From JAEUQQ01 sp963697285 (GTDB lineage: Bacteria > Acidobacteriota > Vicinamibacteria > Vicinamibacterales > JAFNAJ01), in assembly GCA_963697285.1 (NCBI GenBank), contig CAVONI010000011.1, positions 372,001 to 436,000 on the forward strand: a stretch of DNA of 64,000 bases, in the 5' to 3' direction. Shown here piece by piece: positions 42,926 to 51,200 of the stretch. A program made the position numbers and the translations under genes. The stretch's first letter is position 1; each line of letters begins with the position of its first letter. The notes below the pieces were generated by a model. The model was given only the letters and a program-made list of their open reading frames with translations, did no database searches and was not told the origin of the DNA.

Positions 42926-44179
42926 TCACGATGTCATGCGTTCGATGATGTTCTCGGCTGCCTCATACTCCGTGCGCTCGGCCCACTCCCGGTTCACGTC
43001 GACCGGCGGCGTGAGCCACTCAACCCGTGACAGCCGCGGATCCACGTCGAGCGTGGCCCCTGACCAAAGGAGGAACGTGATGGTCGGGAACTTGTCCAGC
43101 AGTTGGCTGAGCGCTTCGTCGTCGGGAAGCGGAGGCGGCAGCACCGCGTACCATTCTGGCCGCTGCTTCTGCAGGTCAGCGACCACCTGGTCGTTCGTTT
43201 TCGCGCCCGACGACCGCCGGCGCGCTCTCATGAAATCGCAGATCTCGCTGGTGACATGATCCACGTACTGGTCGTGCGACCCGCCGCCCACCGGGATCAG
43301 GTCGAACTGCAGGCTCGGCTGGTGGGCGCGGCGAACGTACAGCGGCGCCGTGTAGTCGACGACGTCGGCGCCGTTCAGGACCCCGGCGCGCCGCGGCGCA
43401 CTCCTGAGCAGGCGCGGCAGCCGAGACGCGGCCTCGGGATCGATCCAGTAGGGTGAGACGTACCGCAGGATCTTGCGGACGTCCTCGGCATCGCCCGAGG
43501 TGAATTCGTCGATGAGATCGCGGACGCCGGCGAAGGCACCAAGGTGCCCGCACGCGAGGTGTCGCGCGATCGTTTCTATCCACCGGTCGCGGTCGGTCTG
43601 CGCGATCGTCAGCCGCGCTGGCACGACGTTCAGCTTTTTCGCCACACCTTCGAGGGCGTGGGCCCCCACGTTGGCCAGCACGTCCTGTAATCGACTGACG
43701 AGTTCCTCGAAGGGCGTCACCCCGCGGCTCACCCGTCCGAGTTCATCGCGGATAGCCGCGGCGACCGTGGCCGCGTCGGTGTAGGCCAGTTGCTGAATCG
43801 TATCGAGCGACAGCGGCCCGTAGCCGTGCGTCTCCAGAAGGTCGGTCGTATCGGGAAACCTGACCACGAAGAGCCGGAAGTTCGGATCCAGCGCCCGTCT
43901 CGCGGTGAGTATCGTTGCTTCCTTGAGGACCCAGGGCCGCGGGATCGCGGTCTGGGTGAGCAGGATCACCGCTGCGTGGCACCGCACCATCCACTCGATC
44001 AGATACAAGGGCCAGTTCATGCCACCTTTCAGCCCCTCCCAGTCCACGAGCACGCGGTACCCGTCCGGGCTCCCGCCCGATGTCAGCGCATCGCAGACGT
44101 CGTGCGTCAGTTTGTCGTCGAGCGAGCTGTGGCTGACGAAAATGAACGGCGCGTCTGGCATGATGGTGGGTCGGGGCAT
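42926..44179 (-). CDS. TIR-domain protein, first gene of the MoxR-vWA cassette
   Basis: ATG 44179 gives 417 residues. An N-terminal TIR domain (about 10-150) shows FIFVSHSSLDDKLTHDVCDAL, VLVDWEGLKGGMNW and RPWVLKEATI, with Glu87 at the place of the catalytic NADase glutamate. The rest (about 160-417) is an uncharacterised alpha/beta region. TIR effectors in bacterial immunity cleave NAD+ or make nucleotide signals. It heads a four-gene minus-strand operon. A second start at 44161 has no ribosome site. The nearest upstream gene is a divergent, broken S1 gene. Confidence 0.85.
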   Translation of the reverse strand: MPRPTIMPDAPFIFVSHSSLDDKLTHDVCDALTSGGSPDGYRVLVDWEGLKGGMNWPLYLIEWMVRCHAAVILLTQTAIPRPWVLKEATILTARRALDPNFRLFVVRFPDTTDLLETHGYGPLSLDTIQQLAYTDAATVAAAIRDELGRVSRGVTPFEELVSRLQDVLANVGAHALEGVAKKLNVVPARLTIAQTDRDRWIETIARHLACGHLGAFAGVRDLIDEFTSGDAEDVRKILRYVSPYWIDPEAASRLPRLLRSAPRRAGVLNGADVVDYTAPLYVRRAHQPSLQFDLIPVGGGSHDQYVDHVTSEICDFMRARRRSSGAKTNDQVVADLQKQRPEWYAVLPPPLPDDEALSQLLDKFPTITFLLWSGATLDVDPRLSRVEWLTPPVDVNREWAERTEYEAAENIIERMTS

Positions 44180-44330
44180 CTTAATCCAAGTCGCCCGGCC
44201 AGGAAACACGCCCGGAACGCGGATCACCGCCCGCCCGCCCATATAATCCTCCGTGTCGCCACTCACCGGGCCCACTGGCCGCAGCACGAGTGTGCGTTCG
44301 ACCAACCGTCACCACCAGGAGCCAAGCGCC

Positions 44331-45777
44331 GTGAGCGAGCCCGAAGAAGATTTTGCCGCGATGTTCGAGGCGTCCGCTCCAGGCGAAGCGCATCGCGAAG
44401 GGGCAGACGATCGAGGGCACCATCGTCGCGATTGGCCCGGAGGTCGCCTTCGTCAACGTCGGCGGCAAGGGCGAGGCGCAGATCGACGTCGCCGAACTGA
44501 AGGACGCCGACGGCGAGCTCGAGGTCGCCGTCGGCGACCGCATCCAGGCGATGGTCGTGTCGACCGAGGGAGGGCTGACGCTCTCGCGGAAGCTGGCGCT
44601 CGGGCGCGGCGACCGAGCGGCAGCTCGAGGACGCGTTCCACGCCGGCCTGCCGGTCGAAGGCAAGGTCGAGCGCGAGGTGAAGGGCGGCTACGAGGTGCG
44701 CATCGGCCGCCAGCGCGCGCTTCTGCCCGTTCTCGCAGATCGACATCGTCCGCACCACGGAGCCGGCGCAGCACGTCGGCCGCGTCTACGCGTTCCGCAT
44801 CATCGAGTACAAGGAAGGCGGCAAGAACCTCGTCGTCTCGCGGCGCGCGCTGCTCGAGGAGGAGCAGCGAGCGCAGGCGCTGCCGAGGTCCGGCGCTCGA
44901 TCGTCGTCGGCGCGGTGCTGACCGGGCGCGTCACGTCCGTGCGCGAGTTCGGCGCGTTCGTCGACCTGGGCGCCGGCGTGCAGGGCCTGCTCCACGTGTC
45001 CGAGATGGGATGGTCGCGCGTGTCGGACACGTCGCAGGTCGTCACGCCCGGCGACGAGATCACCGTCAAGGTGCTGCGCGTCGACGACGACACGCAGAAG
45101 ATCGCGCTCGGGCTGAAGCAGCTCACCGCCGATCCGTGGTCGACGGTGCAGACGACGTACGAGGTCGGCCAGGTGCGCACCGGCCGCGTCACGCGCCTCG
45201 CGGAGTTCGGGGCGTTCGTCGAGCTCGAGCCGGGCATCGAAGGGTTGGCGCACGCCTCCACGTTCGCGCCGACCGGGCAGTCGAAGGGGTGGTCCCGCTC
45301 AGTTCCCGTCGGGACGACGGCGGCGTTCGAGATCCTGAGCATCGATCTCGAGAAGAAGCGGATCGGCGTCGCGCTCGTCGAGGAGGGTTCGGCGCGGGCC
45401 GCCGGGGCGGTCGCCGGCGCAGGCGCAGATCGTGCCGGGCGCGCGCCTCACGGGCAAGGTCGAGCGTCACGAGAAGTTCGGCGTGTTCGTGTTCCTCGCT
45501 CCCGGGCGCACCGGTCTCATGCCGCTGAGCGAGACCGGGCTTGCGCCGGGAAGCCGACGTCGCGAAGGCGTTTCCCGTCGGCAGCGACGTCGAGGTCATC
45601 GTCCTCGAGGTCGACCCGTCGGGCCGCCGCATTCGCCTCAGCCGCAAGGCGGTGCTCGACGCGCAGGACGCCGAGGAAGTGCGCGAGTACACCGAGCGCC
45701 CGGACGCCGCGCCGCCCGAAGGGTTCGGGTCGCTCGCCGACAAGCTACGCGGCGCGCTCACGCCTGCGAAGAAGTGA
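44331..45777 (+). pseudogene. S1-domain RNA-binding protein, broken by about six frameshifts
   Basis: Joining pieces from all three frames restores a continuous protein of about 480 residues with several S1 domains. The pieces read MSEPEEDFAAMFEAS, AKRIAKGQTIEGTIVAIGPE, RQLEDAFHAGLPVEGKV, VGAVLTGRVTSVREFGAFVDLG, GQVRTGRVTRLAEFGAFVEL, KVERHEKFGVFVFL and SLADKLRGALTPAKK. Frame changes occur near 44380, 44605, 44720, 44878, 45391-45420 and 45547; most look like a single extra C in a GC run, and the one at 44878 goes the other way. No stop or missense decay is evident between them. A TATAAT at 44242-44247 may be its -10. It is either a very recent pseudogene or a stretch of poor sequence. Confidence 0.8.
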
Positions 45778-45782
45778 CGCCG

Positions 45783-46124
45783 TCAGTCGATGATGATCCT
45801 CGGTTCTGAACCGCCGACGGCGTGGAACGATCCCACGGCTACCTGATAGGTGTAGACGCCGTCGGGAACGTCGGCTTCGACAGAGTAGTTCCTGGTGCCC
45901 TGGGCGGGCACGACCAGTTCCAGCGTCCGCTTCCTTTGATGCGCAGCCTTCTTTGGGGCTTTGGCATGGCGTGCGGGAACCGACGCCGGGAGGTTGATCG
46001 TGATCGTGGCGTCGTGGTCGGTGAAGTTGCGGAACAGGATGGTGCTGGGCGCACTGCTCACGAAGACGGGCGGCCAGACGCGGTACTGCGCAGTTTCGTT
46101 CCGGTACACGAAGATGTCACTCAT
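45783..46124 (-). CDS. Small cupredoxin-like hypothetical protein
   Basis: The 113-residue product starts at ATG 46124, five bases after AAGGAGG. It is all-beta in pattern (VYRNETAQYRVWPPVFVSSAPSTILFRNFTDHDATITINLP ... VPDGVYTYQVAVGS), like cupredoxin or Ig-like small domains, but the usual copper His-Cys-His-Met set is not present. No signal peptide is seen. It follows the kinase-TPR gene by 11 bases, so the two are probably co-transcribed. I do not know its function. Confidence 0.6.
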   Translation of the reverse strand: MSDIFVYRNETAQYRVWPPVFVSSAPSTILFRNFTDHDATITINLPASVPARHAKAPKKAAHQRKRTLELVVPAQGTRNYSVEADVPDGVYTYQVAVGSFHAVGGSEPRIIID

Positions 46125-46135
46125 GTGATCCTCCT

Positions 46136-48820
46136 TCACGGCTGGCTGGCTGCCCGCTGCCGGGCCGCCAGCGCGCTCTTGACCAGCGGGCGATACCGCG
46201 GGTCGCTGCGGAGCTTCTCGAAGCTCGGCGCCCGCTCGATCGCCTCGGGTGGCTCGCCGAGCGTCAGTGCCTTCGTTATCCAGTTGAGCGCGAACGCCCG
46301 CTCACCGATGGTCTCGTAGGTTCCCGCCAGGCTCTTCGCGATTTCGACGTCACCGTTACCAAACTTCGCAGCTTCGGACGCGACCGCCCGGGCCTGGTCG
46401 TGCCGGCCGAGCATCGCGTAGCAGTCGGCGAGATCGGCGAGGATCTCGGCGTTCTCTGGGTCCACTTTGCGTTCAGCCTCGGCGAGCGCCGCGCTGCGGG
46501 CATACGCGTCACGTGCACGCGCGCGTTCGCCGGGCGCCCAGTAGTACGAGGCGGCGAGATTCCTCCACACGCGATAGTCGCGGTCGTCGAGCTTCACCGC
46601 CTGTTCGAACTCCCGCGCCGCCGCCGTGTAGTTCCGTCGCTGGTACTGGCACATGCCGAGGTTCGACGCCGCCCCGTGGGTCGGGATCAGTTCCATCGAC
46701 TTCCGGAACGCAGCCTCGGCTTCCTTGACTTTCCCTTGAAGGAAATACGCCCCGCCGAGGTTCGACCACACGCGTGCGTTGTCGGGCACCAGCGATAGCG
46801 CCTTGGTGTAGGCGGCCTCCGCATCATCGCGGCGCCCAATCCGCACGAGGTATCCACCCAGGTAGTTGTAGGTGATCCAGTAATCGGGCCTGAGCTCGAT
46901 GGCCTTGCGGTAGGTCGCCTCAGCGTCGGCCTTGTTGCCCAGGCGGTCGTAGGCGTTGGCCAGTTCGCGCAGCGCGTCGGCACTGCGTGGGTCGCGATCA
47001 ATCGCGCGTCGCAGATCCTGCACAGCGTCCTTCGCTCGCCCGCTGCCGGTGTGAATGATGCCCAGCGTCACCCATGCCTGCGCCAGCAGTGGATCGATCT
47101 CGAGGGCTCGCCCTGCGCGCTGCTCGGCCAACGCCCGGTGCTCAGGGTTCCTCGTGATGCGAAACAGGCGCCAGTACGCTTCGCCCAGGCCGGCGTGCGC
47201 CAGAGCGTATCTGGGGTCCTGCTCGAGCGCACGGAGGAAGAGCTCGATGGCGCGTTCGAGATTGCGCTGCTGGTCGAATCGCTCGAGCGCGGTGCGCGCC
47301 TGGCTGTACGGCCGGTAACCCAGCGCCTGGGCGTACAGCGACGACGCTTCCGCAACCCCCGTCCCGCCCGACCGCAAGGCGGCGCGGGCCGCCGGCCCGA
47401 TCTCGAGATCGAGCATGCCCGTCACCGCGTCGACCGTCAGGTCGAGCAGCGAATCCTGCCCGGAAGTGGCGTGGACGGTCGCGCCCCTCAGCTGCCTGTG
47501 GGTCGAAGCATCGATCAGGGCAGCGGTGACAACCAGGCCCGACTCCGCGCGGTGCAGGCTGCCTTCGATGACGAGCGTGGCGCCCAGCGCCTGATGCGCG
47601 GTCCCAGGCGAGACGACGCCCGACTGGCGAACGTCGACCGCGGGCACGACCCAGGCGGTCTGCTGGAAGCGCTCGATCTGCCCCAACCGTGCGACAACGT
47701 AGTCGAGCAAACCCTCGCAGAGGTGCCGATCGCCGTCGTCTTCGCCAGTGGCGCGGAATGGCAGCACTGCAATGCGCTTGTCGGACGGCAGCGGTAGCAA
47801 GTCGAGCGGGCCGAGCACGCCATCGCGGACCGGTGGCACCGCGAACACGAACACGAGTGCCGCCGCGAGCACGCCGAGTCCGTTCCTCCACCTCCAGCGG
47901 GTCGACCGCCGAGGAGGCGCGACGATGGGGCCAGAGCCGATCTCCGACAAGTGCTCGCGCACGCTGCGGAGTTCGTGCGCCAGATCGGCGGTCGACGCGT
48001 ACCGGTCCTGCGGTTCCTTTGCGAGACACCGTTCGATGACCCACCGGGCCGGCGGCGGGAACGACGGGCTGAGCGTGGCCAGCGGCTCCGGTTCCGATTC
48101 GATGATCGCAGACAGGGTCTGGACCGGCGTCTCGCGCTTGAAGGCTCGCAGCCCTGTTGCCATCTCGTAGAGGATGGCACCAAGGGCGAACTGGTCGGAG
48201 CGGAAGTCGACGGGCCGGCCCGAGGCCTGCTCGGGCGACATGTAGCCCACCGTGCCCAGAAGCGCGTGGCCGGTCGCCTGGGTCGTGGTGGCAGACGACG
48301 CGTTCGCATCGGGTGCGGGCGCTCCGGCGACGTGCACAGGCGCCCGCAGCTTCGCCAGGCCGAAGTCGAGGACCTTCACGAGGCCCTCGGGGGTGACCAT
48401 GAGGTTCTCGGGTTTGAGGTCGCGGTGCACGATGCCCGCTGCGTGTGCCTGGGCGAGACCATCGGCCGTCTGAGCCGCGACGTCGAGGATGCGTCGCGCC
48501 GGCAGCGCCCGCCCCTTCATCAGTTCGCGCAGGGTCTGTCCCTGCACGCATTCCATGACGATGAACGGCGTGCCGCCCGCGTTGCCTATCTCGTGAATCG
48601 TGACGATGTTGGGGTGGTTGAGCGACGAGGCGGCTTTCGCCTCCTTCGAGAACCGCTCGAGACGGTCGCGGTCGGTGGCGAACCGTTCGTGGAGGAACTT
48701 CAGCGCGACATCGCGCCCGAGGTCGCGATCATGCGCGCGGTACACCTCGCCCATGCCTCCCGCGCCGAGCTTCTGCAGGAGCTCGTAGTGCCCGAATCGC
48801 ATCCCGACAGCCGGGGTCAC
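46136..48820 (-). CDS. Membrane Ser/Thr protein kinase with C-terminal TPR repeats
   Basis: The 894-residue protein has an N-terminal Hanks-type kinase domain (GAGGMGEVY nucleotide loop, VALKFL Lys, HRDLKPEN catalytic loop, LDFGLAK, GTVGYMSPEQ). A membrane helix follows (NGLGVLAAALVFVFAVPPV), then a TolB-like segment (IAVLPFRATGED) and about ten TPR units to the end. This architecture is common in Acidobacteriota, and the targets are unknown. GTG 48820 is the first start; ATG 48802 (MRFGHYELL) is equally plausible. It is followed by a small all-beta protein. Confidence 0.92.
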   Translation of the reverse strand: MTPAVGMRFGHYELLQKLGAGGMGEVYRAHDRDLGRDVALKFLHERFATDRDRLERFSKEAKAASSLNHPNIVTIHEIGNAGGTPFIVMECVQGQTLRELMKGRALPARRILDVAAQTADGLAQAHAAGIVHRDLKPENLMVTPEGLVKVLDFGLAKLRAPVHVAGAPAPDANASSATTTQATGHALLGTVGYMSPEQASGRPVDFRSDQFALGAILYEMATGLRAFKRETPVQTLSAIIESEPEPLATLSPSFPPPARWVIERCLAKEPQDRYASTADLAHELRSVREHLSEIGSGPIVAPPRRSTRWRWRNGLGVLAAALVFVFAVPPVRDGVLGPLDLLPLPSDKRIAVLPFRATGEDDGDRHLCEGLLDYVVARLGQIERFQQTAWVVPAVDVRQSGVVSPGTAHQALGATLVIEGSLHRAESGLVVTAALIDASTHRQLRGATVHATSGQDSLLDLTVDAVTGMLDLEIGPAARAALRSGGTGVAEASSLYAQALGYRPYSQARTALERFDQQRNLERAIELFLRALEQDPRYALAHAGLGEAYWRLFRITRNPEHRALAEQRAGRALEIDPLLAQAWVTLGIIHTGSGRAKDAVQDLRRAIDRDPRSADALRELANAYDRLGNKADAEATYRKAIELRPDYWITYNYLGGYLVRIGRRDDAEAAYTKALSLVPDNARVWSNLGGAYFLQGKVKEAEAAFRKSMELIPTHGAASNLGMCQYQRRNYTAAAREFEQAVKLDDRDYRVWRNLAASYYWAPGERARARDAYARSAALAEAERKVDPENAEILADLADCYAMLGRHDQARAVASEAAKFGNGDVEIAKSLAGTYETIGERAFALNWITKALTLGEPPEAIERAPSFEKLRSDPRYRPLVKSALAARQRAASQP

Positions 48821-48942
48821 CCTCGCGTCTCGAGCGGGAGCCGACGAACGCGTTCAGGCTAGCGCGCATACCCGACGCGGTCAAGCGAGACGCGCGTACC
48901 GGGCGCGCACGCCTTTGAACGAGAGGCGCGTGAAGGCGGCGA

Positions 48943-49512
48943 TCAGGCCACGAGCCGAGCGTCGGACGGCCGCGAGACGTCGAGCAGCAGCCGCCGCTCC
49001 CACAACTCCGTGTGCAAGCGCTCGAGGTGATCGCGCCACACCGGGAAGTGCCGGTGCATGCCCTCGAGCACCGCGTGCTTCCTGCCTCGCGTGCCCGATG
49101 CGGCCTGCCCGAAGAAGAAGCGGCCCCACGTGACATACGTGTTCAGGTTGTGGCGCTGGCGCATCGCGCCGGCGAAGTACCCCGTGAGCATCAGGGCCTG
49201 CGCTGCGGCGGTCTCCATCAACTCGGGATCCTGCCAGGTGTCGAAGTTGGTGACGAACAGGTCGTGCAGATCCCGCAACGTGCCGGGGATCGGCAGGAAC
49301 TCGGCGCTGCCCGCTTCCACGAGCGCGTAGTGCGCCAGGATGCTCGACACGTACAGGAACTCGTCGCGCGAGACCCCGTGCCCTTCTGCAGAGACCGTCC
49401 TGCTTCCGGCGGCGGGCACGCCGCGTTCGATCACTTCGCCCAGGCTCGCGGCGAAGAATCGCAACGCGCCAGGTGTATCGACCATGAAGAGATCCGAGAA
49501 CTGCGCGTCCAT
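48943..49512 (-). CDS. Hypothetical protein
   Basis: The 189-residue product starts MDAQFSDLFMVDTPGALRFFAASLGEVIERGV. It has no signal peptide or membrane helix and is mostly helical, with Trp/His-rich patches (RQRHNLNTYVTWGRFFFG, HRHFPVWRDHLERLHTELWERR). I do not recognise the family. It lies on the same strand between the FAD oxidoreductase and kinase genes, about 130 bases from each. The consistent codon pattern supports a real gene. Confidence 0.6.
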   Translation of the reverse strand: MDAQFSDLFMVDTPGALRFFAASLGEVIERGVPAAGSRTVSAEGHGVSRDEFLYVSSILAHYALVEAGSAEFLPIPGTLRDLHDLFVTNFDTWQDPELMETAAAQALMLTGYFAGAMRQRHNLNTYVTWGRFFFGQAASGTRGRKHAVLEGMHRHFPVWRDHLERLHTELWERRLLLDVSRPSDARLVA

Positions 49513-49642
49513 GCGCGTGACCTCCGCGTCGGCGTCGCGAGTACCGTTGGCACGACGAACCCCTGGACTCTCGACGTGTTCAACCCTCGAATCGGCACGA
49601 AGCGGTCGCGCTCCAATCGGCGCCCGGAGGCAGTCTCTCCTT

Positions 49643-51007
49643 CTAGGATCCCGTCAGGAGTTCTCTGAAGAACGGGTTCAGCATGCGGCCGTCGGGATCG
49701 ACCGAGCGGACCCACGCGCTGAACTCGGTCCAGCGCGCGCCGTAGGCGGCTTCGCAGTGGGCGCGGGTGATGAACGGGCTCTGGTTGAAGAGCGGGATGC
49801 CGCCCCGCCTGGCCGCGAACTCGTTGAATTCGCGCAGGAAGCGATCCCACGCGGCCTGATCGGAGGGCGCGTGAATCGGATCGATCGAGAAGATGTCGCC
49901 ATCGGCTGAATACGACAGCAACGAGCTGTTGTCCTGCTTCACGAAATACGAGCCGAGCGGCATGTTGCAGCGGAAGCCGTGACGCTCGAAGTGATCGTCC
50001 GCGAAGTCGAGATAGGCGCGCAGCACGTCGAGCCACTGATCGCGGGGAAACGCCCAGAAGGTGAACGCGTAGCGCGCCTTCTCGTCGGTGTGGCGGTAGT
50101 CGATGGTCTTGTCGGGATCGAGAATCGTCAGGCCACCGGTGGCCTCGAGCGTGAAGAAGAGCATGCGCGTGAGGCCGAACGCCTGGTCCTGGACGAGTTT
50201 CTCGAACGGGCCATCGAGATACTTCACGATGGCGCGGGCCAGGAAGGCTGCCGTGTTGTTCCAGAGCCTGCGGCGGGTCTCGGCCAGCAGCTTGCCGAGC
50301 AGCACCCTGTCATCCGAGCGCTTCTTCGTCTGAAAACAGGCCGTGCGGGCGACCGTCCAGCAGACCAGTCCCTCGCTGCCGTCGATGATCTTCTTCACCT
50401 CCGTGTCGGTCAGTTCACTGACCCGCTTCGGCTGATACGCGAAGTGGGCGGCCTCGATCGGCTTCACGCGCAGCGTGACCTCGTAGATCACCCCGCAGAG
50501 TCCGTAGCTCGAACGCACCTTGCGCAGCAGGTCGGGGTTCCTGTCCTCGCTCGCCTCTTCCAGTTCACCGGCCGGGTTCACCCACTTCACGGCCGTCACA
50601 TACGAGCTGACCTGGCCGAACTCCTTGCCGTCGAGTCCGTCCTTGGTGTGGCAGCACGCCGCGGATCCGAGCGTGAGGTTGCCGATCTCGATGTTCAGCA
50701 TGAACTGCAGCTGCTTCTTCCGCAGCGCGTTCGCCGCCTCGATGTATTGCAGTCCCGCTTCTGCGGTGATTGTCCGCTTCGCCTCGTCGATCGCGAGGAT
50801 GCGCGTCATTCGCGACATGTTGACGATCGTGCCGTCTGAGATGGCGCACGGCGTCAACGAGTGGTGGCTGCCCATCGCGCGCACCGGGCTCGGATACGTG
50901 GCGCGATCTTTCAGCACCGCTTGAATCTCCGCAACGGTCTGCGGATAGACCAGTTGCTGCGGCGACGCAGAGATGCTGCCGTCGTAGTTCGTCAGCGTGT
51001 TGGCCAT
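49643..51007 (-). CDS. FAD-dependent aldonolactone-oxidase-like oxidoreductase
   Basis: The 454-residue protein has an N-terminal FAD-binding PCMH domain (QLVYPQTVAEIQAVL, RAMGSHHSLTPCAIS, TAEAGLQYIEAANALRKKQLQF, NLTLGSAACCHTKDG) and a C-terminal substrate region ending DPDGRMLNPFFRELL. It resembles L-gulonolactone and D-arabinono-1,4-lactone oxidases. The His after G-S-H in SHHS is where some members attach FAD covalently. The cytosolic location and substrate are unproven. It stands apart from neighbours. Confidence 0.82.
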   Translation of the reverse strand: MANTLTNYDGSISASPQQLVYPQTVAEIQAVLKDRATYPSPVRAMGSHHSLTPCAISDGTIVNMSRMTRILAIDEAKRTITAEAGLQYIEAANALRKKQLQFMLNIEIGNLTLGSAACCHTKDGLDGKEFGQVSSYVTAVKWVNPAGELEEASEDRNPDLLRKVRSSYGLCGVIYEVTLRVKPIEAAHFAYQPKRVSELTDTEVKKIIDGSEGLVCWTVARTACFQTKKRSDDRVLLGKLLAETRRRLWNNTAAFLARAIVKYLDGPFEKLVQDQAFGLTRMLFFTLEATGGLTILDPDKTIDYRHTDEKARYAFTFWAFPRDQWLDVLRAYLDFADDHFERHGFRCNMPLGSYFVKQDNSSLLSYSADGDIFSIDPIHAPSDQAAWDRFLREFNEFAARRGGIPLFNQSPFITRAHCEAAYGARWTEFSAWVRSVDPDGRMLNPFFRELLTGS

Positions 51008-51200
51008 GGTGGCGGCGACGATAGCACACGCAACTGGGTGCCGTGGAGTGTCATTTCCACGGCCGAGCTGACGGCGGAGGTCACGCAGTTCGGCGCAAAT
51101 GTTGAGGTAAGTTCTTCAATGTAGAGGTGCGCGCCACGCGCGGTCCCCGAACATGACGGGGCGCCCGCGAGGCTCGAGACAGCTCACGCTGCGGATCCGC

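Noticed and set aside
44331..45777. Programmed ribosomal frameshifting in the S1 gene
   Set aside because: About six shifts, no slippery sequences, and shifts in both directions; mutation or sequence error is far simpler.
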